Source of the DNA: Pseudomonas siliginis
Lineage (GTDB): Bacteria; Pseudomonadota; Gammaproteobacteria; Pseudomonadales; Pseudomonadaceae
DNA length: 64,000 nt
Assembly (NCBI RefSeq): GCF_019145195.1
Contig: NZ_JAHSTW010000012.1
Span: 186,001-250,000 of the forward strand
Direction of reading: 5' to 3'
A program made the position numbers and the translations under genes. Of this stretch, positions 24,878 to 33,450 are shown piece after piece (positions within the stretch are counted from its first letter, which is position 1; every line of letters starts with the position of its first letter). Under the pieces are notes generated by a model. That model saw only the letters and a list, made by a program, of their open reading frames with translations, searched no databases and was not told the origin of the DNA.

Positions 24878-26398
24878 ATGCGTTACGCCCACCCCGGTAC
24901 CGACGGCGCCAAAGTCTCGTTCAAGAGCAAGTACGGTAACTACATCGGCGGCGAATTCGTCGCGCCGGTCAAAGGTCAGTACTTCACCAATACCTCGCCA
25001 GTCAATGGCCAGCCAATTGCCGAATTCCCCCGGTCCACCGCCGAAGACATCGACAAGGCGCTGGACGCTGCCCACGCCGCCGCCGATGCGTGGGGCGCCA
25101 CTTCCGTGCAGGCGCGCTCGCTGATCCTGCTGAAAATCGCCGACCGCATCGAAGAGAATCTCGAACTGCTGGCAATCACCGAAACCTGGGACAACGGTAA
25201 AGCCATCCGCGAAACCCTCAACGCCGACATCCCCCTGGCCGCTGACCATTTCCGTTATTTCGCCGGTTGCCTGCGCGCTCAGGAAGGCAGCGCTGCGGAA
25301 ATCGACGGCAACACCGTGGCCTACCACATTCACGAACCGCTGGGCGTCGTCGGCCAGATCATTCCGTGGAACTTCCCGCTGCTGATGGCCGCGTGGAAAC
25401 TTGCGCCAGCGCTGGCCGCCGGTAACTGCGTGGTGCTCAAGCCTGCCGAGCAAACCCCGCTGGGCATCTGCGTGCTGATGGAACTGATCGGCGACCTGCT
25501 GCCGCCGGGCGTGCTCAACGTCGTGCAGGGCTTCGGCAAAGAAGCCGGCGAAGCCTTGGCGACCAGCAAGCGCATCGCCAAGATCGCCTTCACCGGCTCG
25601 ACCCCGGTCGGCTCGCACATCATGAAATGCGCAGCGGAAAACATCATTCCGTCGACCGTGGAACTGGGCGGCAAGTCGCCGAACATCTTCTTCGAAGACA
25701 TCATGCAGGCCGAGCCGAGCTTCATCGAAAAAGCCGCCGAAGGCCTGGTGCTGGCGTTCTTCAACCAGGGCGAAGTGTGCACCTGCCCTTCCCGCGCACT
25801 GGTGCAGGAATCGATCTATGACGAATTCATGCAGGCCGTGATGAAGAAAGTCAGCCAGATCAAACGCGGCGACCCACTGGACACCGACACCATGGTCGGC
25901 GCCCAAGCGTCGGAGCAGCAATTCGACAAGATCCTCTCGTACCTGGAAATCGCCAAGGGCGAAGGCGCGGAACTGTTGACCGGCGGCAAGGTGGAAAAAC
26001 TCGAGGGCAGCCTGGCCACCGGTTATTACATCCAGCCGACCCTGCTCAAGGGCACCAACAAGATGCGCGTGTTCCAGGAAGAAATCTTCGGCCCGGTGGT
26101 GAGCATCACCACTTTCAAGGACGAAGCCGAAGCCCTGGCGATTGCCAACGACACCGAGTTCGGCCTCGGCGCCGGCCTGTGGACCCGCGACATCAACCGC
26201 GCGTACCGGATGGGCCGGGCGATCAAGGCCGGTCGCGTGTGGACCAACTGCTACCACCTGTATCCGGCGCATGCAGCATTCGGCGGTTACAAGAAGTCCG
26301 GCGTCGGGCGTGAAACCCACAAAATGATGCTCGACCATTACCAGCAGACCAAGAACCTGCTGGTGAGCTACGACATCAATCCGCTGGGATTCTTCTGA
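24878..26398 (+). CDS. exaC: NAD-dependent acetaldehyde/aldehyde dehydrogenase (ExaC/AcoD type)
   Basis: Oxidises acetaldehyde, here the product of ethanolamine ammonia-lyase, to acetate. The 506-residue product is a full-length ALDH with QIIPWNFPLLMAAWK, VELGGKSP (general base E262) and NQGEVCTCPSR (nucleophile C301). The N-terminus MRYAHPGTDGAKVSFKSKYGNYIGGEF is that of the ExaC group. The ATG is preceded by CAAGGAGA. It is first in the sigma-54-driven run exaC, eat, eutB, eutC, which explains how acetaldehyde is cleared without a microcompartment. Confidence 0.93.
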   Translation: MRYAHPGTDGAKVSFKSKYGNYIGGEFVAPVKGQYFTNTSPVNGQPIAEFPRSTAEDIDKALDAAHAAADAWGATSVQARSLILLKIADRIEENLELLAITETWDNGKAIRETLNADIPLAADHFRYFAGCLRAQEGSAAEIDGNTVAYHIHEPLGVVGQIIPWNFPLLMAAWKLAPALAAGNCVVLKPAEQTPLGICVLMELIGDLLPPGVLNVVQGFGKEAGEALATSKRIAKIAFTGSTPVGSHIMKCAAENIIPSTVELGGKSPNIFFEDIMQAEPSFIEKAAEGLVLAFFNQGEVCTCPSRALVQESIYDEFMQAVMKKVSQIKRGDPLDTDTMVGAQASEQQFDKILSYLEIAKGEGAELLTGGKVEKLEGSLATGYYIQPTLLKGTNKMRVFQEEIFGPVVSITTFKDEAEALAIANDTEFGLGAGLWTRDINRAYRMGRAIKAGRVWTNCYHLYPAHAAFGGYKKSGVGRETHKMMLDHYQQTKNLLVSYDINPLGFF

Positions 26399-26446
26399 TC
26401 CAGACGGGGTGAGGCAGGTGTTTACTGCTTCGCCCTCTGGATTGTC

Positions 26447-26524
26447 TTCGCGAGCAGGCTCGCTCCCACAGGTGATTCATGGTCGTACGCAATCCCCTGT
26501 GGGAGCGAGCCTGCTCGCGAAAGC
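26447..26524. repeat. Inverted REP pair (REPIN)
   Basis: TTCGCGAGCAGGCTCGCTCC at 26447 and its reverse complement at 26498-26521 frame about 27 bp. It lies between exaC and the permease gene, where it may affect mRNA processing within the operon. Confidence 0.9.
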
Positions 26525-26591
26525 GTTGTGCCATTCAACCCAATGGCCTGGCTGTAGCCAGGCCAATAAAACAATAAAAATGGTGAACCCT

Positions 26592-28043
26592 ATGCCAAGC
26601 GAATCCCCGGCCGGCGCTCCGGCGACCGGCTCCTCCGTCGACTTCGAAAAAGTCGGCACCGATTACTTCCAACAACGCGAACTGAAAAAAGGCGCCGCCG
26701 GCTGGGTGCTGCTGGTGGGCCTCGGCGTCGCTTATGTGATTTCCGGAGATTACGCCGGCTGGAACTTCGGCCTCGCCCAGGGTGGCTGGGGCGGCATGTT
26801 TCTGGCCACGCTGCTGATGGCGACCATGTACCTGTGCATGTGTTTTTCCCTGGCCGAATTGTCCTCAATGATTCCCACCGCTGGCGGCGGCTACGGATTC
26901 GCCCGCAGTGCTTTCGGACCGTGGGGCGGTTTTCTCACCGGCACCGCGATCCTCATCGAATACGCCATCGCCCCCGCTGCCATCGCGGTGTTCATCGGTG
27001 CGTATTGCGAGTCGCTGTTCGGTATTGGCGGCTGGATGATTTATCTGGCGTTCTACATCATCTTCATCGCCATCCATATTTTCGGGGTCGGCGAAGCGCT
27101 CAAGCTGATGTTCATCATCACCGCCGTCGCCGCGCTGGCGCTGGGGGTGTTTCTGGTGGCGATGGTGCCGCACTTCGACGTCGCCAACCTGCTCGACATC
27201 CCGGTGACCACTGCGGTCGGCGCCAGTGCGTTTCTGCCGTTCGGCTATGTCGGCGTATGGGCGGCAATTCCCTATGCGATCTGGTTTTTCCTTGCCGTTG
27301 AAGGCGTGCCATTGGCCGCCGAAGAAACCAAAAACCCCAAGCGCGACCTGCCGCGTGGCCTGATCGGGGCGATGCTGGTGCTGCTGATGTTTGCCCTGCT
27401 GATTCTGATCGTCGGCCCCGGCGGCGCCGGTGCGAATTCGCTGCTGACCTCCGGTAATCCATTGGTCGAAGCGTTGAGCAAGGCCTACGGTGGCTCGACC
27501 TGGATGGGCAGCTTCGTCAATCTCGTCGGTCTGGCCGGGCTGATTGCCAGTTTCTTCTCGATCATCTACGCCTACTCGCGCCAGATCTTCGCGCTGTCGC
27601 GGGCCGGTTACCTGCCGCGCAAACTGTCGCAGACCAACAAGAGCAAGGCACCGGTGCTGGCTCTGGTGATTCCCGGCATCATCGGCTTTGGTCTGTCGCT
27701 GACCGGCCAGGGCGATTTGCTGATTCTGGTCGCGGTGTTCGGCGCGACCATTTCCTATGTGCTGATGATGGCCGCGCACATCACCCTGCGCATCCGTCGC
27801 CCCAAAATGGACCGGCCGTACCGCACGCCGGGCGGCATTTTCACCTCGGGTGTGGCGCTGGTATTGGCGTGCATCGCCGTGGTGGCGGGCTTCCTCGTCG
27901 ATCCACGGGTGGTGATCGGCGCGGCGATCATCTATGGAGTGTTAATTGCTTACTTTGCTTTCTACAGTCGGCATCACTTGGTAGCAGGCACGCCGGAAGA
28001 AGAATTCGCGGCGATTCAAAAAGCTGAACAAGCCTTGCACTGA
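26592..28043 (+). CDS. eat: Ethanolamine permease (APC superfamily)
   Basis: Imports ethanolamine across the inner membrane. The 483-residue product has about 12 hydrophobic segments and APC-family marks such as GGGYGFARSAFGPWGGFLTG and FFLAVEGVPLAAEETKNPKRDLPRG. The N-terminal soluble stretch DFEKVGTDYFQQRELKKGA is typical of the Eat/EutP-type ethanolamine permeases. The ATG at 26592 is chosen; an ATG four codons upstream (26580) is equally in frame and cannot be excluded. Genes for aldehyde oxidation and the ammonia-lyase flank it. Confidence 0.93.
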   Translation: MPSESPAGAPATGSSVDFEKVGTDYFQQRELKKGAAGWVLLVGLGVAYVISGDYAGWNFGLAQGGWGGMFLATLLMATMYLCMCFSLAELSSMIPTAGGGYGFARSAFGPWGGFLTGTAILIEYAIAPAAIAVFIGAYCESLFGIGGWMIYLAFYIIFIAIHIFGVGEALKLMFIITAVAALALGVFLVAMVPHFDVANLLDIPVTTAVGASAFLPFGYVGVWAAIPYAIWFFLAVEGVPLAAEETKNPKRDLPRGLIGAMLVLLMFALLILIVGPGGAGANSLLTSGNPLVEALSKAYGGSTWMGSFVNLVGLAGLIASFFSIIYAYSRQIFALSRAGYLPRKLSQTNKSKAPVLALVIPGIIGFGLSLTGQGDLLILVAVFGATISYVLMMAAHITLRIRRPKMDRPYRTPGGIFTSGVALVLACIAVVAGFLVDPRVVIGAAIIYGVLIAYFAFYSRHHLVAGTPEEEFAAIQKAEQALH

Positions 28044-28055
28044 TTGTCGAAAACC

Positions 28056-28080
28056 ACGGCGCAGACGCATTCTGCGCCGT
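28056..28080 (+). other. Intercistronic hairpin between eat and eutB
   Basis: ACGGCGCAGA and TCTGCGCCGT form a perfect 10-bp stem with a 5-base loop, 13 bases after the permease stop and 15 before the eutB start. No T-run follows. It could act as an mRNA stability or processing element or as a weak attenuator. Confidence 0.55.
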
Positions 28081-28095
28081 CATGGAGAACGCTGA

Positions 28096-29490
28096 ATGGC
28101 CAGTTTTGCTCACACGGTCGGCGCGCAGACTTACCGCTTCGACAGCCTCAAAGACGTCATGGCCAAGGCCAGCCCCGCCCGCTCGGGGGATTTTCTCGCC
28201 GAGATCGCAGCGCTCAACGACGGCGAACGGGTGGCCGCGCAAATGGCCCTGGCGGACATCTCGCTCACCCACTTCCTGCAGGAAGCGCTGATTCCCTACG
28301 AAGCCGATGAAGTCACTCGACTGATCATCGACACCCACGACAAGCAAGCCTTCGCCGTGGTCAGTCACCTGACCGTTGGCGGCTTTCGTGACTGGCTGCT
28401 CAGTGACGCGGCGGACGAAACCAGCCTGCGCGCCCTCGCACCCGGCCTGACCCCGGAAATGGTCGCCGCCGTGTCGAAAATCATGCGCGTGCAGGATCTG
28501 GTGCTGGTCGCGCAGAAAATCCGCGTGGTCACCCAATTTCGCGGCACCCTCGGTTTACGCGGGCGCCTGTCGACCCGCCTGCAACCCAACCACCCGACTG
28601 ACGAGCCGTCCGGCATCGCCGCGAGCATTCTCGACGGCCTGCTCTACGGCAACGGCGATGCGATGATCGGGGTCAACCCGGCCACTGACAGCATCGCTTC
28701 GATCTGCGCGATGCTGGAGATGCTCGACGCGATCATCCAGCGCTACGACATCCCGACCCAAGCCTGCGTGCTGACCCACGTCACCACCTCGATCGAGGCG
28801 ATCAACCGTGGCGTGCCGCTGGATCTGGTGTTCCAGTCGATTGCCGGCACTGAGGCGGCCAATGCCAGTTTCGGCATCAACCTCAACGTGCTGCAGGAAG
28901 GCTACGACGCCGGGCTCAGTCTCAAGCGCGGCACCCTCGGGCAGAACCTGATGTATTTCGAAACCGGTCAGGGCAGCGCGCTGTCGGCCAACGCCCACCA
29001 CGGCGTCGATCAACAGACTTGCGAGACAAGGGCTTACGCCGTGGCGCGCCATTTCAAGCCGTTCCTGGTGAACACCGTCGTAGGATTTATCGGCCCGGAG
29101 TACCTATACAACGGCAAGCAGATCATCCGCGCCGGCCTCGAAGACCACTTCTGCGGCAAGCTGCTCGGTGTGCCGATGGGCTGCGACATCTGCTACACCA
29201 ACCACGCCGAAGCCGATCAGGACGATATGGACACCCTGCTGACGTTGCTCGGCGTCGCCGGGATCAACTTCATCATGGGCATCCCCGGCTCGGACGACAT
29301 CATGCTCAATTACCAGACCACTTCGTTTCACGACGCTTTGTACGCCCGCCAGACCCTGGGCCTGAAACCGGCGCCGGAGTTCGAGCAATGGCTGGCCAAC
29401 ATGGGCATCTTCACCCAGGCGGACGGCAAGGTTCGCTTCGGCAACAACCTGCCGCCGGCCTTCCGCCAGGCCTTGGCGCACTTGGGATGA
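28096..29490 (+). CDS. eutB: Ethanolamine ammonia-lyase large subunit
   Basis: With EutC, converts ethanolamine to acetaldehyde and ammonia by an adenosylcobalamin-dependent radical reaction. The 464 residues match the usual length. Clear family segments are KIMRVQDLVLVAQKIRVVT, RGRLSTRLQPNHPTD, SIAGTEAANASFGINL and GPEYLYNGKQIIRAGLEDHFCGKLLGVPMGCD. A GGAGA Shine-Dalgarno lies 7 bases before the ATG. It overlaps eutC as ATGA. No carboxysome-like shell genes are nearby, as is usual in Pseudomonas. Confidence 0.97.
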   Translation: MASFAHTVGAQTYRFDSLKDVMAKASPARSGDFLAEIAALNDGERVAAQMALADISLTHFLQEALIPYEADEVTRLIIDTHDKQAFAVVSHLTVGGFRDWLLSDAADETSLRALAPGLTPEMVAAVSKIMRVQDLVLVAQKIRVVTQFRGTLGLRGRLSTRLQPNHPTDEPSGIAASILDGLLYGNGDAMIGVNPATDSIASICAMLEMLDAIIQRYDIPTQACVLTHVTTSIEAINRGVPLDLVFQSIAGTEAANASFGINLNVLQEGYDAGLSLKRGTLGQNLMYFETGQGSALSANAHHGVDQQTCETRAYAVARHFKPFLVNTVVGFIGPEYLYNGKQIIRAGLEDHFCGKLLGVPMGCDICYTNHAEADQDDMDTLLTLLGVAGINFIMGIPGSDDIMLNYQTTSFHDALYARQTLGLKPAPEFEQWLANMGIFTQADGKVRFGNNLPPAFRQALAHLG

Positions 29491-30320
29491 GTCTTATGGA
29501 AAAACCACCGGTCGATCCGCAAAACCCCTGGCTGGAACTGCGCCGCCTGACCCCGGCACGCATTGCCCTGGGCCGCACCGGCACCAGTCTGCCGACGCGG
29601 GCGCAGCTGGATTTTCAGTTTGCCCACGCCCAGGCCCGCGATGCCGTGCACCTGGCCTTCGATCACAGCGAAATCAGCGCACAACTGAGCGAGCGCGGGC
29701 GGGAAACTCTGGCACTGCAAAGCGCCGCGCCGGACCGACACACCTATCTGCAACGGCCGGACCTGGGGCGCAAGCTCAGCGATGAATCGGCGCAGACCTT
29801 GCGCGACTACGCCAGCAAACACCCGGGCGGCGTCGATCTGGTGATGGTCGTCGCTGATGGCCTGTCGGCACTGGCGGTGCACCGCCACACCCTGCCGTTC
29901 CTAACGCGCCTGGAAGAGCAGATGAGCGGCGACGGCTGGTCCGTGGCGCCGGTGGTGCTGGTGGAACAGGGCCGCGTCGCCATCGGTGACGAGATCGGCC
30001 AGTTGCTAGGGGCGAAAATGGTGGTGATGCTGATCGGCGAGCGCCCGGGCTTGAGTTCACCGGACAGCCTCGGGCTGTATTTCACCTACGCGCCGAAGGT
30101 CGGCCTCACCGACGCCTATCGCAATTGCATTTCCAATGTCCGGCTTGAAGGTTTGAGCTACGGCATGGCGGCGCATCGCTTGCTGTATCTGATGCGCGAG
30201 GCCTGTCGGCGCCAGCTGTCGGGGGTCAATCTGAAGGATGAAGCTCAACTGCACACATTGGAGGCGGACGACGCTGTCGACATGAAAGGCAATTTCCTGC
30301 TCGATCCACCGCCAGCCTGA
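29487..30320 (+). CDS. eutC: Ethanolamine ammonia-lyase small subunit
   Basis: Small subunit of the B12-dependent ethanolamine ammonia-lyase; it contributes to cobalamin binding. The 277-residue product shows LRRLTPARIALGRTGTSLPT, LDFQFAHAQARDAVHLAFD, VVADGLSALAVHRHTLPF and GMAAHRLLYLMREACRRQLSG. The ATG at 29487 overlaps the eutB stop by 4 bp; an ATG three codons later (29496) is the alternative. Last gene of the ethanolamine operon. Confidence 0.96.
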   Translation: MSLMEKPPVDPQNPWLELRRLTPARIALGRTGTSLPTRAQLDFQFAHAQARDAVHLAFDHSEISAQLSERGRETLALQSAAPDRHTYLQRPDLGRKLSDESAQTLRDYASKHPGGVDLVMVVADGLSALAVHRHTLPFLTRLEEQMSGDGWSVAPVVLVEQGRVAIGDEIGQLLGAKMVVMLIGERPGLSSPDSLGLYFTYAPKVGLTDAYRNCISNVRLEGLSYGMAAHRLLYLMREACRRQLSGVNLKDEAQLHTLEADDAVDMKGNFLLDPPPA

Positions 30321-30435
30321 ACCGTTTCCGCATTGCCTTTCTGCGCTGCTTTCAGGCAGGATCGACGCACGGCCGCCCGGGTTTCCCATCGCCGTCAGAG
30401 CAGTTGAAGACAGCCACTTGAAGACGAGACCTATC

Positions 30436-30897
30436 ATGCGGATTATTCAAGCGACCCTCGAACATCTGGATTTGCTGACTCCTTTGTTCGTCAAATATCG
30501 CGAGTTCTACGGCTCCCTGCCTTACCCGGATTCCTCCCGCGCGTTCCTCGAAAAACGCCTGCGCCGCAAAGAGTCAGTGATCTATCTGGCCCTGGCCGAC
30601 GATGACGACAAAAAACTCATGGGCTTCTGCCAGCTCTATCCGAGCTTCTCTTCGTTGTCGCTCAAACGCGTGTGGATTCTCAACGACATCTACGTTGCCG
30701 AAGATGCGCGCCGGCAACTGGTCGCCGACAACCTGATCCGCACCGCAAAGAAAATGGCCAAGGAAACCCAGGCCGTGCGCATGCGCGTCTCGACCAGCGC
30801 GAACAACGAAGTGGCGCAGAAAACCTACGAATCAATCGGCTTCAAGGAAGACACCGAGTTCAAGAACTACGTACTGCCGATCAGCGACGAGCTCTGA
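30436..30897 (+). CDS. GNAT-family N-acetyltransferase
   Basis: A 153-residue acetyltransferase of the GNAT fold. The acetyl-CoA-binding region is VWILNDIYVAEDARRQLVADNLIRTAKKMA, in which the Q/R-x-x-G/A loop is degenerate (RRQLVA). The C-terminal NNEVAQKTYESIGFKEDTEFKNYVL is the usual beta-6/7 end. Substrate unknown. The ATG at 30436 is preferred; a TTG at 30418 is in frame but has no support. Confidence 0.88.
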   Translation: MRIIQATLEHLDLLTPLFVKYREFYGSLPYPDSSRAFLEKRLRRKESVIYLALADDDDKKLMGFCQLYPSFSSLSLKRVWILNDIYVAEDARRQLVADNLIRTAKKMAKETQAVRMRVSTSANNEVAQKTYESIGFKEDTEFKNYVLPISDEL

Positions 30898-30916
30898 CTC
30901 CAACGGCTTCGGTGAT

Positions 30917-30934
30917 GAGGGAGCTCGCTCCCTC
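30917..30934. repeat. Short palindrome after the GNAT gene
   Basis: GAGGGAGC-TC-GCTCCCTC is a perfect hairpin 20 bp after the GNAT stop. It looks like the core of a divergent REP element; no T-run follows. Confidence 0.5.
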
Positions 30935-31040
30935 GCCACGGCCAACCGCTTCCTGACAATTGCTCACTTCGCGACACTCCCCGCTACAAAACCGGCGCGC
31001 TTTTCAGCGATCAGACCGTATAATCCCGATCTTTCCGGCT

Positions 31041-31074
31041 TGTAAGAAAAACTACACCCCGCTGTAGGCTTACA
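31041..31074 (+). other. Nested hairpin in the leader of the DedA gene
   Basis: TGTAAG pairs with CTTACA and, inside, CTACA pairs with TGTAG. It lies 52 bp before the DedA start and 17 bp after a TATAAT at 31019-31024, so it would be at the 5' end of that transcript. No known RNA family recognised. Confidence 0.3.
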
Positions 31075-31125
31075 CGAAGTCATCCGCACAGGCCTGCCGA
31101 GTCGGGCCGTCATACAGGTGCCCCC

Positions 31126-31776
31126 ATGGATTTCAACCCGCTCGACCTTATCCTGCATCTCGATGTGTACCTCGATTTGCTGGTGAACAACTATGGGCCA
31201 TGGATCTACGCCATCCTGTTTCTGGTGATCTTCTGTGAAACCGGTCTGGTGGTGATGCCGTTCCTGCCGGGTGACTCGCTGCTGTTCATCGCTGGCGCAG
31301 TGGCGGCCGGCGGCGGCATGGATCCGGTGCTGCTCGGTGGCCTGCTGATGCTGGCGGCGATCATGGGCGACAGTACCAACTACGTGATCGGACGCACGGC
31401 CGGGGAGAAGCTGTTCAGCAACCCGAACTCGAAAATCTTCCGTCGCGATTACCTGCAAAAAACCCACGACTTCTACGACAAGCATGGCGGCAAAACCGTG
31501 ACCATGGCGCGTTTCCTGCCGATCATCCGCACCTTCGCGCCGTTCGTCGCGGGCGTGGCGCGGATGCCGTACCCGCGTTTCTTCGGCTTCAGCGTGCTCG
31601 GCACCATCCTCTGGGTCGGCGGTCTGGTCACCCTGGGTTACTTCTTCGGCAACGTGCCGTTCATCAAGAAAAACCTCTCGTTACTGGTGGTGGCAATCAT
31701 CCTGCTGTCGCTGGTGCCGATGATCATCGGCGTGGTGCGCAGCCGGTTCGGCGGCACCAAAGTGCAATCGCACTGA
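31126..31776 (+). CDS. DedA-family membrane protein
   Basis: A 216-residue inner-membrane protein of the DedA (SNARE-associated) family, members of which flip undecaprenyl phosphate or phosphatidylethanolamine. Signatures: FCETGLVVMPFLPGDSLLF, MGDSTNYVIGRTAGE and RFLPIIRTFAPFVAGVARM with the conserved Arg residues. Short distance (4 bp) to the mtfA-like gene suggests cotranscription. A TATAAT lies at 31019-31024. Confidence 0.93.
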   Translation: MDFNPLDLILHLDVYLDLLVNNYGPWIYAILFLVIFCETGLVVMPFLPGDSLLFIAGAVAAGGGMDPVLLGGLLMLAAIMGDSTNYVIGRTAGEKLFSNPNSKIFRRDYLQKTHDFYDKHGGKTVTMARFLPIIRTFAPFVAGVARMPYPRFFGFSVLGTILWVGGLVTLGYFFGNVPFIKKNLSLLVVAIILLSLVPMIIGVVRSRFGGTKVQSH

Positions 31777-31780
31777 TCCG

Positions 31781-32593
31781 ATGTGGTCACTGAGCGCCTG
31801 GCGACGCCGGCGCCTCCTGGCCAGGCACCCGATTGCCGACGACCTGTGGCAACGGGTGCGCCATCAACTCTCCTTCCTCGATGGCATCAGCGCTGCTGAA
31901 GACCAGTGGTTGCGCGAAGCCTGTGTGCTGTTTCTCGACGACAAACACCTGACCGCCCTGCCCGGCGTCGAACTGCATCAGGAACAGCGCCTGCTGCTCG
32001 CCGCGCAAGCACAGTTGCCGTTGCTGCATCTCGGTGATCTGAACTGGTACCAGGGTTTCCACGAGATCGTGCTGTACCCGGATGACTTCCTCAGCCCGCA
32101 ACGTCATCGCGATGCCAGCGGCGTCGAGCATGAGTGGGACGGCGAACACAGCGGCGAAGCCTGGCAGCAGGGGCCGGTGATTCTCGCCTGGCCCGGCGTA
32201 CAGGCCAGCGGTGGCTGGGAAGGCTACAACCTGGTGATCCACGAACTGGCGCACAAGCTCGACATGCTCAACGGCGATGCCAACGGCCTGCCGCCGCTGC
32301 ATGCCGACATGCGCGTCAGCGACTGGGCCACGGTGATGCAGGCCGCTTACGACGACCTCAATCGCCAGCTCGACCATGATCCCGACACCGAAACCGCCAT
32401 CGATCCCTATGCCGCCGAGAACCCGGCGGAGTTCTTCGCCGTCACCAGCGAATACTTCTTCAGCGCCCCGGATCTGCTGCATGAGGCTTATCCACAGGTC
32501 TACTTGCAACTGCAGCTTTTCTACCGGCAGGATCCGTTGGGCAGACTGCGGCAACTTCAGGCCACAGACCCGGTCTATCAGGCGCACGACTAA
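31781..32593 (+). CDS. mtfA: M90-family zinc-dependent peptidase (MtfA-like)
   Basis: A 270-residue protein of the MtfA/DUF980 family. The zinc motif HELAH is at H154-E155-H158, in the context YNLVIHELAHKLDMLNGDANG, and the third ligand region ENPAEFFAVTSEYFF follows. E. coli MtfA is a peptidase that interacts with the glucose-PTS repressor Mlc; the partner in Pseudomonas is not known. The start is an ATG just after the DedA stop; the family symbol is used by similarity only. Confidence 0.88.
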   Translation: MWSLSAWRRRRLLARHPIADDLWQRVRHQLSFLDGISAAEDQWLREACVLFLDDKHLTALPGVELHQEQRLLLAAQAQLPLLHLGDLNWYQGFHEIVLYPDDFLSPQRHRDASGVEHEWDGEHSGEAWQQGPVILAWPGVQASGGWEGYNLVIHELAHKLDMLNGDANGLPPLHADMRVSDWATVMQAAYDDLNRQLDHDPDTETAIDPYAAENPAEFFAVTSEYFFSAPDLLHEAYPQVYLQLQLFYRQDPLGRLRQLQATDPVYQAHD

Positions 32594-32638
32594 GCTCTGC
32601 ACGACTTCTGGTACGTGGCGTCGGCGTAGGAATGTGCC

Positions 32639-32644
32639 TATAAT
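32639..32644 (+). promoter_or_regulatory. Probable -10 element of ppa
   Basis: A perfect TATAAT lies 61 bp before the ppa ATG, after the mtfA-like stop. The -35 region at the expected distance is poor. Confidence 0.4.
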
Positions 32645-32705
32645 CGCCGCCACTTTTTGGTCAATCCGGCCAAGTGTTTTTGGTCAACTACGGGGGCAAC
32701 GCCCA

Positions 32706-33233
32706 ATGAGCTACAGCAAGATTCCGGCTGGCAAAGACCTGCCGAACGACATCTACGTCGCGATCGAGATCCCGGCCAACCACGCGCCGATCAAATACGA
32801 AATCGACAAAGACAGCGATTGCCTGTTCGTTGACCGTTTCATGGCCACCCCAATGTTCTACCCGGCCAACTACGGTTACATCCCGAACACCCTGGCTGAC
32901 GACGGTGATCCCCTCGACGTGCTGGTCGTGACTCCTTACCCGGTTGCTCCAGGCTCGGTAATCCGCGCCCGTCCAGTCGGCATCCTGAACATGACCGACG
33001 ACGGCGGCGGCGATGCCAAAGTCATCGCCGTGCCACACGACAAGCTGTCGCAGCTGTACGTCGATGTGAAGGAATACACCGACCTGCCACCCCTGCTGAT
33101 CCAGCAGATCGAGCACTTCTTCGCGAACTACAAGGATCTCGAGAAGGGCAAGTGGGTCAAGATCGAAGGCTGGGCCGGTGCAGACGCCGCCCGCGAAGCG
33201 ATCACCAAGTCGGTTGCCGCCTACAAGGGCTAA
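32706..33233 (+). CDS. ppa: Inorganic pyrophosphatase
   Basis: Hydrolyses pyrophosphate to two phosphates, pulling biosynthetic reactions forward. The 175-residue soluble family I enzyme has the signature DGDPLDVLV, IEIPANHAPIKYEIDKD and FYPANYGYIPNTLADDGD. The ATG at 32706 is the family N-terminus (MSYSKIPAGKDLPNDIYV). A strong terminator follows at 33259-33288. Confidence 0.97.
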   Translation: MSYSKIPAGKDLPNDIYVAIEIPANHAPIKYEIDKDSDCLFVDRFMATPMFYPANYGYIPNTLADDGDPLDVLVVTPYPVAPGSVIRARPVGILNMTDDGGGDAKVIAVPHDKLSQLYVDVKEYTDLPPLLIQQIEHFFANYKDLEKGKWVKIEGWAGADAAREAITKSVAAYKG

Positions 33234-33258
33234 GCAATTGCGCTTTGCGTGACGCTTG

Positions 33259-33288
33259 AAAAAAACCCCGGATTTCCGGGGTTTTTTG
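33259..33288 (+). terminator. Rho-independent terminator of ppa
   Basis: AAAAAACCCCGG and CCGGGGTTTTTT form a stem around a short loop and end in six T residues, 25 bp after the ppa stop. Confidence 0.9.
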
Positions 33289-33450
33289 TGTCTGCGAGCT
33301 TCGAATAAACAAAGCGTTTAAATTCCTACATGCAGTTTTAATCTGTTTAATTTCCCACAAGTACGTCTTACATCCCGTCGCAAAATACAGGCTTTTTTTG
33401 AACGCCCGGTTTATTCAAACCGCTCTAGTCCGGCCGTAGACTCCGTGTTT

